Positions 1 through 11,195 of a DNA stretch of 64,000 nt are shown here, piece after piece. Position 1 is the first letter of the stretch; every line of letters starts with the position of its first letter. This stretch comes from Hysterangium stoloniferum. Its lineage: Eukaryota > Basidiomycota > Agaricomycetes > Hysterangiales > Hysterangiaceae. The notes below the pieces were generated by a model. The model worked only from the letters and a program-made list of their open reading frames with translations, was not told the DNA's origin and made no database searches. The translations under genes and the position numbers were made by a program. Location: contig WHVD01000061.1 in the NCBI GenBank assembly GCA_015178975.1, positions 62,001-126,000 on the forward strand. Reading direction: 5' to 3'.

Positions 1-261
1 TCGAATTCCAGTACTCGCCGCTTGCAACATAAATATCCCTAAAGCAAAAAGTTAGGCTTTCAGAGGGGGTATCACTTCAATAAATAAAATAAAGCATGCC
101 TTGCTTCCCTCATGAAAAATTGGCTACCTTATATTAGTAGCTCCAAGCTTGATAAACGATACGGCCAGGCTCACCTGAGAGGGATGATACGTGCATACTG
201 TTCCCTCACCTTCACCTATCCGGCTCTCTTCCTCGGAATTAAATGTGACACCCGTAGGCGT
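1..261. other. Unassigned sequence at the truncated end of the Copia element
   Basis: This stretch follows the point where Copia reverse-transcriptase similarity stops (about 262, minus strand). I do not see a 3' LTR matching the 140-bp sequence at 3240-3379, so the element is broken here. A minus-strand reading of about 60 codons (124-306) overlaps the junction but resembles no family I know. Confidence 0.4.
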
Positions 262-2387
262 TGATGCCAAGCTCTGCCTGCTTGTTTGAGTCCATAGAGC
301 GCCCACATTAGTTTAAGGACTCGTCCAGATCTATCGTCAAACCCATCTGGTTGGCGCATATAGATTTCTTCTTAGAGATCCGAATTGAGATAGGCCCCCT
401 TGACGTCCATCATTTCGATTTCCCAATCAAGGGTGTTCGCTATGGTGAGTAGTAGTCGCAAGGAATCAAACCTGACTACTGGTGAGGTAACATCAAAGTA
501 GTCCATTCCTGGTCTCTGAGTGAAGCCTTGGGCTACTAATCTTGCTTTTGCTTTTTCGAAGGTCCCATCTGGGTGCGTTTTTATTGCATATACCCACCGG
601 CATCCAATTGCAGCCCGGTCTGGTGGTAAGTCCACAAGTGTCCATGTCCCAGTTTCTTGATGTTGATCCATTTCGTTTTTCATAGCTGTAATCCAGATTG
701 GCGCATCACGTTGTGTAGTTGCTTCAGTATAACTTCCTGGTTCTGTGACAATCTCGTGACTGACTAGTGCTCGGTCAATACTTGGGTCATTGAGGATCCG
801 ATAGTTTGGTTTGTTGGTCAAGCGTGTCGATCGGCGTATTTCTGGCTCGGATGTTTGTGAGGTAGGTGAACTGGGCAGTGTCTGTGGGGTGGATGGGCTA
901 GATGGGCTAGGTAGCATCTGTGGAGTGGGTTGGATAGGCAGTGTTCGCTCGTGTGATATATTCTCCCCCTTGAGCGGCACATCCTCATCATCTTCATTTG
1001 GGATAGCGAATAATTTCGTGTCGTTTTCGTCGAATGTGATATTCCTGGAATTTTGGACATGCCTCATTTGAATATTATAATACTTCCAGGCCTTGGTGTA
1101 TTCTGCAACTCCGACAAAAATATGTTCTTCAGCTTTTGGGTCTAATTTCCTCCGGAGCTGATCTGGGACCATAACCCAGCATTTCATTCCAAATTCTTCA
1201 AGCCGCGATACATCTGGCTTCTTCCCAAAAAGGATTTCATACGGTGTGATCTCTGTCCCTAGTGCTCGGGTCGGAGATCTATTCTTAATGTAATTTGCAT
1301 AAGCTACCGCTTCTGGCCATAAGGTTTTCGGTAAGTTCTTGGCAAACATCATGGCACGTGCATGTTCCAATAGAGTTCGGTTAAGTCGTTCTGCGATTCC
1401 ATTTCGGGCTGGAGAATAGGGTGCCGTCGTTTCCATAATTATTCCATGGTTAGCACAAAATTCTTTAAATGGCTTGTTAACATATTCTCCACCATTGTCA
1501 GATCGAAATGTTTTGACTTTGTTACCACTCTGCGTCTCCATAAATTCCTTGAATGTCGCGAAATTTTTTAGCGCTCCATCCTTGGTATTCCCGAAATAGA
1601 TAGCCGAATAACGGGACCTGGCATCGGTAAATGAATAGAAGTATTTTTCTCTTGCAGGTCCTTCGGTTTGGGCAGGTCCCCATACATCGGATAAAATTAG
1701 ATCCCCAATGTTTTGAACTGTTGTCTGGGTTTCTTTTGGGAACGGCACCACATGTTGTTTCCCTTGGATGCAGGCAGTGCATTGGGTTGGTACTTGCGAC
1801 TCATTAATAGTTAGTCCAGTTACTAGACTATTTTTCTGCATTGTCTTGATAGTCCAAATATTAACGTGTCCAAGTATCCAGTGCCATTTATCGAAGGTCC
1901 GGCCTTTTGCTATGGCCGCAAAATCCTGTGCCTGATCCAACTTCTTGGGTCTCACCCTCATTTGGTACATATGTCCGACTTTTCGCCCTGTGCCAAAAAT
2001 AACCCCACTGCCGGATTTGAGTTCGACACCGGCCTGTGTAAAGTTCGCAATGTATCCTTTATCAGTAAGGCGCCCAATACTGATTAGGTTATTAGGCGCC
2101 ATGGGTGCATGTTTGACATCGATTAGCATGACCTGGTAAACCTGATTATTGACCTTGAATTCGAGAGCGATTGTGCCTCGTCCATGCGTTTTGAGGGTAG
2201 CTCCTGGGGTGATCCCTTCGATTTGAGCTGATTCCTCTCGATAGTCAATAAAATTACATCTGTCTCGTGCAATATGAGTTGTTGCTGCCGAATCGGCAAG
2301 CCAATCTGATGCCGAGATTGTTGCATAAGCGATCTCATTAGTGACAAATGCAAAGTCATTATCGTTAGATTGCTTAGCCGTGTCCAT
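262..2387 (-). pseudogene. Copia (Ty1/copia) pol remnant: protease, integrase, start of reverse transcriptase
   Basis: Decayed polyprotein of a Copia LTR retrotransposon. Reading the minus strand from 2387, the order is an aspartic protease with DSAATTH, a GAG-pre-integrase region with WHWILGHVN, an integrase core with catalytic residues in SDVWGP, FRSDNGGEY and NGIAERLNRT (DD35E type), a low-complexity Pro/Ser/Thr linker, and the N-terminal reverse transcriptase with CRWVYAIK and DVKGAYLNSDL. A TAA at 372-374 interrupts the frame directly before [11 protein letters not shown] and [11 protein letters not shown], which continue in frame to about 262; the YVDD catalytic motif and RNase H are absent. 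The order protease-integrase-RT identifies Copia rather than Gypsy. The stop is consistent with a C-to-T change in a sense codon. Confidence 0.9.
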
Positions 2388-3173
2388 TTATTTAGGCTGT
2401 TTAAACCACTTCGGCGCCTGGCCTTCTTTGCCGCCGCCTTTTGCCCAGCAATCTTTAATGTAATGTCCCTTTTTGCCACAGTTTTGGCAATTTCCCTTCG
2501 TGGCACCTGATTGTCCATGTTTTCCCTTTTTTTCGGGAGGATGATTTGCCTTTAATGCTGTCTGCCGGGCCGATCCGGCATGTCGGGCCCGATCCTCATC
2601 TAAGATCCTGGTGATCAATATCTCAGATGAGATCGGTTGTCCAGTTGCATTTACTGTTGTAATAAATGAGGACCAAGTATTTGGTAGTGATGTAAGGAGA
2701 GTATTGGAGAGGTCCTCGTCACTTATTACCTGCCCCCTCGCATTGAGCTGTAAATATATTCCCCGTAGTTTCCGAATATGTTCTTCCATATTGGCACCAT
2801 CTTCGGCAAATGTCCGGAAAAACTCTCGGCGCAAATTAATCGTGCTGACGGCTGTCTTAGATTGAAATATTGCCTGTAATCTTGTCCATAATTCTGACGC
2901 AGTAGCAATTTGGTCAATGTAGACTAGATACTCGTCAGAAATCCGTAAGCAAATTTCTTTCTTAGCTTTCTTATTCTTCTTTCTCCAATCGTCGATTGCA
3001 ATTTGTTCGGCAGCCGTGATTGTCCTTGAATCGGTTGGTTTCGGCTCCGTTTCCGAACCATTGGTAATACCCCATAACTCCAGATCGTCCAAAATCCATT
3101 CGAGGCGCCTTTGCCATGCGATATAATTGTCGCCATTCAACGGATCGATCTTGTGGGTGTTAGTGGAGGTCAT
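2388..3173 (-). CDS. Copia gag protein (nucleocapsid)
   Basis: A 261-residue gag. It shows the UBN2-type gag pattern (DGDNYIAWQRRLEWIL-like N-terminus, LWTRLQAIF centrally, LRREFFRTF) and a C-terminal CCHC zinc knuckle CQNCGKKGHYIKDC that would bind retrotransposon RNA in virus-like particles. The stop codon TAA (2388-2390) is followed without a gap by the pol reading in the same frame, whose first codon is ATG (2385-2387). Copia elements usually make one gag-pol protein, so this TAA is either a point mutation (CAA to TAA would restore the frame) or a readthrough site. The start at 3173 is the first ATG after the primer site. Confidence 0.85.
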   Translation of the reverse strand: MTSTNTHKIDPLNGDNYIAWQRRLEWILDDLELWGITNGSETEPKPTDSRTITAAEQIAIDDWRKKNKKAKKEICLRISDEYLVYIDQIATASELWTRLQAIFQSKTAVSTINLRREFFRTFAEDGANMEEHIRKLRGIYLQLNARGQVISDEDLSNTLLTSLPNTWSSFITTVNATGQPISSEILITRILDEDRARHAGSARQTALKANHPPEKKGKHGQSGATKGNCQNCGKKGHYIKDCWAKGGGKEGQAPKWFKQPK

Positions 3174-3223
3174 GACGTGTGAGAGAGAGATGAGATAAGT
3201 TTCTGCTGTTGTGATTAGTTACG

Positions 3224-3239
3224 GCTGGGGCCCATAACC
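3224..3239 (-). promoter_or_regulatory. Copia primer-binding site, half-tRNA-iMet type
   Basis: On the minus strand the sequence GGTTATGGGCCCCAGC follows directly after the LTR end at 3240. This closely resembles the primer site of Drosophila copia, which pairs with the anticodon stem-loop of initiator tRNA-Met rather than with the tRNA 3' end. Its reverse complement resembles the GCTGGGCTCATAACC segment of eukaryotic tRNA-iMet, with one extra base and one substitution. Confidence 0.7.
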
Positions 3240-3379
3240 TGTAAATCGAGGAGATATCTAAGTGCTTCTTCTTGCTCACTAGGAGCTGTCTTTAAATACA
3301 TTTACTAGCTAATTATAATCTTAAAGAGGAGTACAACAACTAACAATAAGTTATTGTACTCTTGTTGTTCTACATAACA
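3240..3379 (-). repeat. Copia 5' LTR, short (about 140 bp)
   Basis: On the minus strand the segment starts TGTTATGTAGAAC and ends CGATTTACA, flanked inward by the primer-binding site. TG..CA termini, position and orientation fit a 5' LTR. No second copy is present in the window, so the outer boundary rests on the TGT terminus alone. Confidence 0.6.
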
Positions 3380-4196
3380 GTCACAGACAATTATGCGTCA
3401 TTACCAAGTTGCTGACACAGCCGAATTGCTGTTCAACACTTTCCTCATACATTTAGGCATTTCAAATAGACTTGGGACTCCAAAAACTACGCGACTTGGT
3501 ACAATCTGCAAGGTAGTACAAGACGAACCAGCTTTGCTGAAGTAGTGGATAGAACTTTCGCGAAATAACGCCTATCACGTGTCCCACCTCACACCGAAAA
3601 CCCAGACTGCTTCCCTCCCACCAAAATCCCTCATACCCATGTAGCTCACTCGGCACTTCGTAATTCCATAGCATAGTTTAGTGGGGACACCATGCCCCTG
3701 GCCGCAGTTAGTCCTTGTTACTTGAAGTGGGATACAAATTTATCAAAAAAAAAAAAAAAAAAGCAGATCACGTGACAAGACCTGCCTCTGGGGTTGGGAC
3801 CCATGATCATGGTAAAAGGACAGAGAGGTGGATGACAGTGAACAGGCTTGGGGAGCCTCTGAATTCACTGCTCTGTCAAAGTCGGCAGCCTTCAGCCGTG
3901 CACCAGTGTTGCCTGTGGACCGTCACTGGCACCTCCTAAACCATGACCGCAGCCTGGCAGCGGTCTTTTCTTCCTACCCACCCCCGACTCCAGCATTCAC
4001 TTATGCACTAGCAATGCAAGACTTTGGTGTGCCTGCAGCCATTGTCGACGCCTGTTAGCAGGATCTCGGGCTCTTCCTGGGGCTTCAGCCCAAATGACAT
4101 GTGCTGTTCACTGGGCAAGTTCAGTGCAATCACCTCTTTATTCAACCATCCTGCCAACCCCCACTCGCTCTGACACATCCAGCCTGCTTCCTCTTC
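3380..4196. other. Gene-free stretch with a poly(A) run
   Basis: No convincing coding region. A run of about 18 A at roughly 3746-3763 is preceded by GGGATACAAATTTATC and followed by CAGATCACGTGA. A similar arrangement (TATATAAATGTATT, about 14 A, CAGATCACATGA) occurs at 4786-4829 on the far side of the solo LTR. They may be tails of retroposed copies or halves of a duplication. Confidence 0.35.
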
Positions 4197-4201
4197 ATTC
4201 C

Positions 4202-4705
4202 TGTCACGAACATATAAGCTCAAATTTCGATAATATTCAATTTAATATTTCTTTGACATTTCTTTGACATTTCTTTGACATTTCTTCGACTTTCCTTCGA
4301 CTTTCCTACTCGACTTCCGACTCGACTATTCTTCGACAATATCTTCGACAATATCGAATATCTTCGACTTGTCTCAGGTTGACATCATTGATGATTTCAC
4401 TTTGATATCATATTATCATCATAGGTAAATGATATATAGTATATAAGAGCAATGATAGGAACGAAGAAAGTCAGTCAGAAAACCTGTATTACATATATTA
4501 TATTATTACTGTATTACATAATCGTCGAACTTTTCCGAATCCTTCTTTGACTTATTTATTCGTGAGCCTCTGTGTCCTATTTTTGCCTCCTGCTTTATCA
4601 ACAGGACGAATTAATACTTTGTCGAATGAGGCATCTTTATTCGATATTGTTGAATATTCTTCGATTGTTTATTCGACTTTATTGAGTAAAATTCGATTCA
4701 TGACA
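4202..4705 (+). repeat. Solo LTR, family A (504 bp)
   Basis: Starts TGTCACGAAC and ends TTCATGACA. It is flanked by an exact 5-bp duplication ATTCC (4197-4201 and 4706-4710), so it is a solo LTR left by recombination between two LTRs. Inside are a short tandem array of ATTTCTTTGAC near 4245, a TATA box (TATATAAGAG, about 4440), and CAGTCAGAAAACCTG about 30 bp downstream, at the place expected for the transcript 5' end. Confidence 0.9.
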
Positions 4706-4710
4706 ATTCC

Positions 4711-5303
4711 CCCGTAGATACTATAGTAGCTAGCTATGCTCTATACGATGCTATGGAACCACTATGTATCTTTGTTATGCGATGCGGTATATAAATGTAT
4801 TAAAAAAAAAAAAAACAGATCACATGATTTTCTGCAAGCATCCTGTCATCTCATCCACCATTGTCTTGCTGGGACAATCTGATCCAGCAGGGAAACTTGC
4901 TGGCCTTGGTACATGCTCCCAACCATATACTACCCACCACTGGGTCACCAAGATTCTCAGTTCGATGCATACGTAGGTCAGCATGAATTGACTATCTTAT
5001 CACTCCCTTTGGACCAGGCTCAGTAGTAGACTCCTAATCAGTAATTCTGGATGGGCAAATGGTTGGGGTAGCAGTATCCCCCTGATGAGAGCTCTCACCA
5101 GCTCAAAACCATTACTATCCTATTTCCCCTAGCCACCCTCTACACTAGCTGACAAGTTCAATCTTTAGAGACAACTGATTGTGGCGAGTGATAAGGTAGT
5201 GGTCTGCCCAGTGGTGCTCTGGTGGATGCTGGTGACCTTGCGTTGTCAAGGTCACCTGGCTATGATGGGAGACGAAGCAACAGAAACAAAGTACCTAATG
5301 GAC
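4711..5303. other. Gene-free stretch
   Basis: Contains the second poly(A) run (about 4801-4814) noted above. No open reading frame with recognisable similarity and no repeat boundary found. Confidence 0.3.
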
Positions 5304-6357
5304 TGTCAGGAACCAGAAAACCCGCTGGCCTCCGGGCCCCCGGACCCTGTCCTACATGCTCCCGACCCTCTATATTGTATAGTAACAACTGGAGTTCCCA
5401 CGGGAGCCCGCATGTCAACTTGTTTATGCCTGACTCTCTGTACGCACCCCACCTGTCTGCACCTAACCCTCTGTGTCTCATACACCAGTCCTCGGACTCC
5501 ACCAGACTCCGGACTCCACTCTATGTACACCCGACACTCTGTGTCTTATGTACCAGTCACCGGACTCTGACTGGACTCCTGGAACCCCTCTAACAGAGCA
5601 TAGAACCCCACTCCTGTTATCTGTCTCTGCGTCTCACCCACCAGTCATTGGAAAACCCACCAGACTCCACCGGACCTCCTGCACATCAAGCCTGTCTATA
5701 CCTGACACTATATTGTGCACCAAGTCACCGGACTCCGACCGGACTTCCGGAACCCCTCTAACTGAGCCCCGCTCCAGTTATGGTTAAATGATCTGTCATG
5801 ATTCGTTCTCCGCTCCCGTTCCGTTCCGTCCCTAATTCCCAGTTTAGTATTTACTTGTTTCATGTTATGTTTAATAGTTCTGCCTCTCATTAATACCGGA
5901 TTTGGTATTATTACATTTCACAGTCTATATAAGTCTGCTATATTCATGTACTTAGAATCCAGTTTCAATCTCGAACTAGTTTTCCCCCGAACAAGTTTGA
6001 TCCTTGAACAGTCTCTAGTCCTCTTGTCTATCTGCACACTCGATTCCTGGAACTCCCACAGGAACTCCGGAATCTATATCTTCCTGTATGCATTCTGTCA
6101 GCTCGAAATATGGACACCCGAATGAGTGTACAAGGGCGCAGCCTATAAGCTGAAGCCAAGTCCATCTCAGTCGTTCACCAGACTTTTTGGTAATTATTCT
6201 GATATCACCATTCCTTGTACTAATAATCCCCGGAACTTTCCCGGGACGTATTACCCAGGGACTCTGTGGGACAATTCCCGGAAGCAAGTGTGTGTTCAGA
6301 ATAGTTACCGGAAACCTCCGCGGGACCATCCGTGGAGCTTTGTTCAGGAACTTAACA
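5304..6357 (+). repeat. LTR related to family B (about 1.05 kb)
   Basis: Begins TGTCAGGAACCAGAAAACC, with the same C-rich phrasing (CACCAGTCACCGGACTCC, ACCGGACTTCCGG) as family B. It has a TATA box TATATAAG at about 5924 and the shared LTR block at 6132-6163 (GCAGCCTATAAGCTGAAGCC), and probably ends CTTAACA at 6357. The flanks tggac and gtgac match poorly as a target duplication, so the right boundary is tentative. Long reading frames here are by-products of the C-rich repeats. Confidence 0.6.
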
Positions 6358-7260
6358 GTGACCCACCATACGTAGCATGGACCAACACCCTGGCTGACCT
6401 GCCTAACTGGGTGTCTCGCAGTGAGGGACATTTGTGGTACCATGAATAATACTATGAATACCTCTGGCCTACCTAAAAAAAATTACCTCACCCCTCACCA
6501 TCCTCCCGGTTACAGTGACCCAAATCCCAGCACTCATCATTGTACATTGTCATGGCGTTGCGTGTTGTCATTGTCACCAATGGTGATGGCAGCTGCACTT
6601 CCTACACTCATTGTCCAAAGTCTAGACTTTATTCAAAGTCTTTTGCCCATCACTTTTTTTTACTACTATCATCATTACCCTCACTATCTTCCCTCTCCCA
6701 CTTTCAAGTCTGTGTTTGACTCCAGTATCAGAGCATTTCTTGTGAGGATTCTTGACTATCACACCTGCAGCCATCTTCTTTGCAATCTTTTCTTGGTGTC
6801 TGTAATTTCCTGGGGACTCATCCTGTGCCAATAGTAAGTCAGTTCAGAACCTTGAAGAGTCTCAACACATGCTTCCAAATCACCAATGGTGAGAACATGG
6901 AGATTGAAAGTCTTGACAGGCCAGTGAACAAGCTGGACACTATGCAACTCCACAATCTTCATATCATAGTGTTTCCACTCCATCTTCAAGGATTCATTCT
7001 TTGTTATCCTACCTGCTGTGAGGTTAATAATAACATATCCTTTAAGCTAATATTTACTAATGAAGTCCTTTTCCAATTATGGCACATACAATGCATTTGA
7101 GAAGTGTCTTCTTCTCATTTGCATTCTTTGTAACTCTTGTGATGGCAATAGATATTAGATGAGATGTTTGATATATTACAAACACTTACCCTTGAGTCAT
7201 AGAAGTGCAAAGGCCTCAAATTTCAGTGCAAAGTCATTAGGATCCTGTTGTTTTGGACCT
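6358..7260. other. Unassigned stretch between LTRs
   Basis: If 5304-6357 is a 5' LTR this would be internal sequence, but I see no gag motif. Several 60-140 codon readings exist on both strands without recognisable features. Confidence 0.3.
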
Positions 7261-8049
7261 TGTTACGACCAGAAAACCTGCCAGACTCCAGGCACTACCC
7301 TATATGCACCTGCACCCTACATGCACCAGTTATCAGTTCACTGGAATACCTGCCTGGACCCCACACACATCATCCCTGTCTATTCCCGACCCCGTCCCAC
7401 GCATCAGTCACTGGACTCTGCTTGGAAAACCCAACAGCTCTCTAACTGAGCCCTGTTCCCATTATGGTCAAATGACCTGTCACGTTTCAGACTCCGCTCC
7501 CACCCCATTCCCATTATGGTCTAACAACCTGTCATGTTTCAGACTCTGCTCCGCTCTGTTCCATTCCTAACACCAATTTGGTGTTTACTTATCTCATTTC
7601 ATTATTACTAGTTTGGATTTCATTATTACTGGATTTGGTATGACATACATTCAACAGTCTATATATGTAGTCTGGCAGATGTTGTACATACAATCCAGTC
7701 AGAAAATCAGCTTAGATTGCCCCCAGTAATCTCAGTACATTTTCTGCTCTATTCCTCTTTGAAACACATTGCTAAATACCTCATTGGAGCCCATAGGCTC
7801 TGACCTATCTATCACACAACCTCCGACCCATCACCACGCAACCCCTCGACCTCTGTGGGATTCCCGCAGTTGACCCTCCAACCTCTCAATCCACCAACCA
7901 CTCCTGGACTCCCCAGGATTCCCATCTGCCTATCTGAAATTGGATGACACAATCTCGCGAGGGTGCAGATAAGCTGAAGCCAAGTCTACTGGCTTTCCCA
8001 CAGGTTTCTCCAGAAACCCTCCGATAAGCTCCACACACACTCTTTAACA
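7261..8049 (+). repeat. Gypsy-1 5' LTR, family B
   Basis: Starts TGTTACGACCAG and ends CTTTAACA. TATA-like TATATATG at about 7660 is followed after about 34 bp by CAGTCAGAAAAT (7695-7706). A slightly altered shared LTR block lies at about 7960-7990 (GCAGATAAGCTGAAGCC). The flanks gacct and gtatt do not match, as expected for the 5' LTR of a longer element rather than a solo LTR. Confidence 0.8.
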
Positions 8050-8051
8050 GT

Positions 8052-8063
8052 ATTTTCTGACTG
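8052..8063 (+). promoter_or_regulatory. Candidate self-primer binding site of Gypsy-1
   Basis: ATTTTCTGACTG begins two bases after the 5' LTR and is exactly complementary to CAGTCAGAAAAT at 7695-7706 in the LTR, which sits at the expected transcript 5' end. This is the geometry of self-priming elements such as Tf1 of fission yeast, where the mRNA 5' end folds back to prime reverse transcription. I see no tRNA 3'-end complement at this spot. Confidence 0.6.
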
Positions 8064-8203
8064 AGACTTGCAGATTGTCAATATGCCACCAAGAAGAAAA
8101 GGACACGTACAGGAATCATTATCTGGACCTTCAACTCTTCATTCCCCACTTACTTTGTATACCAGCCAGACACTCACAAACTAGCCAGATGCCATGGAGG
8201 AAG

Positions 8204-8633
8204 TGTCACAGCCGTCACATGTCACATATTGTCACAAACAATTAAAGGTAACTTTTGACAACTCTTCGACCTATCAAATTCAACTCAACAAAACCGAACA
8301 TTATTCGACACCATCAAATCTCTTTCGACATGTCTCATTTCGACGTCATATATGATTTCATAATTAGTTCATAACATAGTCATAATGATACGACAAAAAG
8401 CATAAAAGGGCTATGAAAGGAGCGAGGGAAGTCAGTCGAAATATCTGTATATTAGTGGTATTAGTAATCTATCTAGTTGTAACTTCTTCGACAAATACTT
8501 CCATGAGTTCTCATGACTGGTAATAGCCTCTTACTTCATCGACAGGGCGAATATATACTTCGTCAAATGAGGCTTTCGAGTTTGGTTAATAGAATATTAT
8601 TTGACTTTATCGAAGAATAATTGATTCGTGACA
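8204..8633 (+). repeat. Solo LTR, family A, inserted in Gypsy-1 gag
   Basis: TGTCACAGCC to GATTCGTGACA, 430 bp, flanked by the exact duplication GGAAG (8199-8203, 8634-8638). Removal restores the gag frame (MEEARIEEVLENP). It shares its tail (ATTCGTGACA) and CGAC-rich body with the copies at 4202 and 45141. Confidence 0.9.
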
Positions 8634-9393
8634 GGAAGCCCGTATTGAAGAAGTCCTGGAAAACCCAGATGAATCCAAGCATGAGGATGAGTCTGTGGCC
8701 TCTGACAAGGGTAAAGGTGTCGAAAAATCCCCATCTAATGATTGACCACCACTTGCGGATCCCACTTCTGAGTTGTTAGCAATCACTTTAGAAAGATTGA
8801 TGAATCACATGCTCAGAGAAGGCAAAAAGAAGGATCTGGAACCTCTGCAGTCAAAAGTCAATGCTCCAGAACCCTTCACAGGTTCCAACCCCAACAAATT
8901 TTCCACTTTCCTCATGCAATGCCATTTTAATTTCCACAATCGATCTATTGCATTCTCCACAGACTCCCAAAAAGTCAATTATGTGCTTTCATACCTCTCA
9001 GGATCCATGTTGAAATGGTTCGAACCAGCTTTTAGTGGACTTTCTGAGGAAGTTCCACTTTGGCTTGAAGATTGGGATGCTTTTGTTATGGAGCTAGAAA
9101 CAAACTTTGGCCTGTACAACCTGACTGGAGAAGCCAAGAATAGTCTCACCAATCTTCATATGAAGGACACCCAGCACATCATGGACTATATTGTCCAGTT
9201 CAACAATCTTGCAGCTCATTGTCAGTGGGGTGATCCCACTCTCTGCCACCAGTTCTATGCCAGTCTGCCATCCTGCCTTAAAGATGAAGTCTTGAAAGGA
9301 GAAAATGGCAAACCAAAGACACTGTCCCATATGCACCTCAAGGCTCAAAATGTGGATGCACGCTATTGGGAGCATAACATGGAAGTTGCCTGC

Positions 9394-10229
9394 TGTTAAG
9401 GGTACGTACATGGCAGGTTTCTGGAGAAACCCACGGGGAATCCGGTAGGACTTGGCTTCAGCTTATAGGCTGTGTCCTCATGAGATCGTGTTGTCCAATT
9501 TCAAACAGGCAGATGGGGAACCCCAGGAGTCCAGGCGAAGTTCGTGGGTCGAGGGGTTGTAGGTCGGAGGTCATGGGTCGAGAGGTCGGGGAGTCGAGAT
9601 AAATAAGTTGGAGGTTAAAAGATAGATGCGTCAGAGCCTGTGGGCTCCAACTAGCGAGAGTGGTGTAATTCAGAGAGGAGTTTAGAGTGGAAAATGTACT
9701 AGATTACTGGGGAGAATCTAAGCTGATTTTCTGACTGGATTGTATGTACAACATCTGCCAGACTATATAGACTGTGGAATGAATAACATACCAAATCCAG
9801 TAATAATGAAATGAAACTAGCAAAACATAAAATGGGATAAGTAAACACCAAATTTGGTGTTAGGAATGGGATGGAATGGAGTGGAGTCCAAATTGTGACA
9901 AATCATAAACCATAACAGGAAATGGAGCGGGAGTAGAGTCCAAATTGTGACAGGTTATTTGACTAAAATGGGAATGGGGCTCAGTTAGAGGGATGATGGG
10001 TTTTCCGAGCGGGGTCTGGTGACTGATGTGTGGGATGAGGTCGGACGTAGACAGGGATGGAGTCCAGCAGGTATTCCGGTGACTGATACATGACGTAATG
10101 AAGTCGAACGTGGACAAGTCTGATGTATGGAGTCTGGTGGGAATTCCGGTAACCTGACAATTGGTGTGTATAGGGCATGGGTGTGTATAAGTTAGTGGCC
10201 GGAGTCCAGCGGGAATTCCGGTCGTAACA
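9394..10229 (-). repeat. Solo LTR, family B, inserted in Gypsy-1 gag in reverse
   Basis: Plus strand reads TGTTAAGGGTACG to GGTCGTAACA, 836 bp, flanked by cctgc (9389-9393) and cctgt (10230-10234), one mismatch. It carries the reverse complement of the transcript-start block (near 9735) and of the shared LTR block (9446-9478). A Gypsy element has thus received an LTR of its own family. Confidence 0.88.
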
Positions 10230-10878
10230 CCTGTGAGACCTCCATGGACAAGGTCACCAAGTCCACAGCCAATAAACCCAACAACAACACCCCAACCACC
10301 AGCAACCAAAACTCCATGCAATCCAATCAGAAGAACGATAAAAAGTCTTCCAACAATAACAAAGGTCAGCAGCCCAGCAAGCAAACTGGAAAACCTGACC
10401 TTACAGGCAAGCTCAGACCCGATGGCAAACTGACCCCACAAGAAAGACAACATCATATGGACAATAGCCTTTGTCTCTTGTGCAGAAAACCCAGTCATCA
10501 AGTTCTGGAATGTCTGTTGGTGAGCAAACTCTGCAAAAGGTCAAACAGCCAAGACTTCCTCCATGGAATCCCCATTGAAGAACAAACCGGCTTCTGACTT
10601 GAAAAAAGAGTAAGCAACCCCACAGACTCCATGCAGGTTGGGGGTTGCATTGCCTCTCCATGCATCCATGAGTTTACCTGTCTCAACACATCTGCTCTTT
10701 TGAACTCTGACTCATTTTTTATTAAACTTATGTCTATTATGATCCTGAAATTTTTCATTTTTTCAGCACTCATAGATTCTGGTTTGACTCATTGTTTTTT
10801 AGATACAAAATTCACGCAAAAAAATCTGTTGTCAACTTATCCAATAAATCTGGTTGGACTCCAACTTTTCGATAGCAC

Positions 10879-11195
10879 TGTAAGGGGACAAGTCATTCAC
10901 ACTTTATATCCCCCAGATTATGCTCTATTGTCTATTCCCTTTTATTACCTCACCATTACAGGACACTTAATTCTTTATAGGGTACATTGAACTGACATAT
11001 GAGGGTGCGTAAGGCATGGGAAAATGCACTGCGTGCTGTATAGCTGACATGTCACACCTGGTAGAGTTTCCTTAGACTTTTCTCTTTGGATTTCCTCTAT
11101 CAGGTGAGTAGATAGTTATCTTGTATTTAGACACTTATATATACCTTTGGATTTCCTCTATCAGTGTGATATCCACTACTAGGGTTGCCCTTACA
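10879..11195. repeat. Short solo LTR, family F (317 bp), inserted in Gypsy-1 protease
   Basis: TGTAAGGGGAC to GTTGCCCTTACA, with mirror-image ends TGTAAGGG and CCCTTACA. Flanks agcac (10874-10878) and ggcac (11196-11200) differ by one base. Removal joins LFDS/GTSN to give the protease reading seen uninterrupted in Gypsy-2 (LFDGTSN). Confidence 0.75.

Larger units (their letters stand above)
8083..10597 (+). pseudogene. Gypsy-1 gag (capsid and nucleocapsid), interrupted
   Basis: Starts ATG at 8083 (MPPRRKGH). After the family A LTR the reading resumes at 8634; the uninterrupted part 8773-9396 carries the Ty3-type capsid pattern (APEPFTGSNPNKFSTFLMQC, LKWFEPAF, MKDTQHIMDYIVQFNNLA, LPSCLKDE). 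After the family B LTR it resumes near 10230 with an Asn/Gln/Lys-rich linker and a CCHC zinc knuckle CLLCRKPSHQVLEC, then stops at 10597. Two stops, TAG in LTN*PDAM and TGA in SPSND*PP, lie outside the insertions. Confidence 0.85.

Noticed and set aside
811..1071. Plus-strand reading frame of 86 codons within the Copia pol region
   Set aside because: Antisense to the Ser/Pro-rich linker of pol; no independent coding features.
3745..3763. Poly(A) run as a processed pseudogene tail
   Set aside because: No parent gene or coding remnant could be recognised upstream; kept only as a note.
5181..5787. Several overlapping open frames of 70-130 codons
   Set aside because: They follow C-rich LTR repeats (ACCGGACTCC) on both strands and frames equally; no protein family resemblance.
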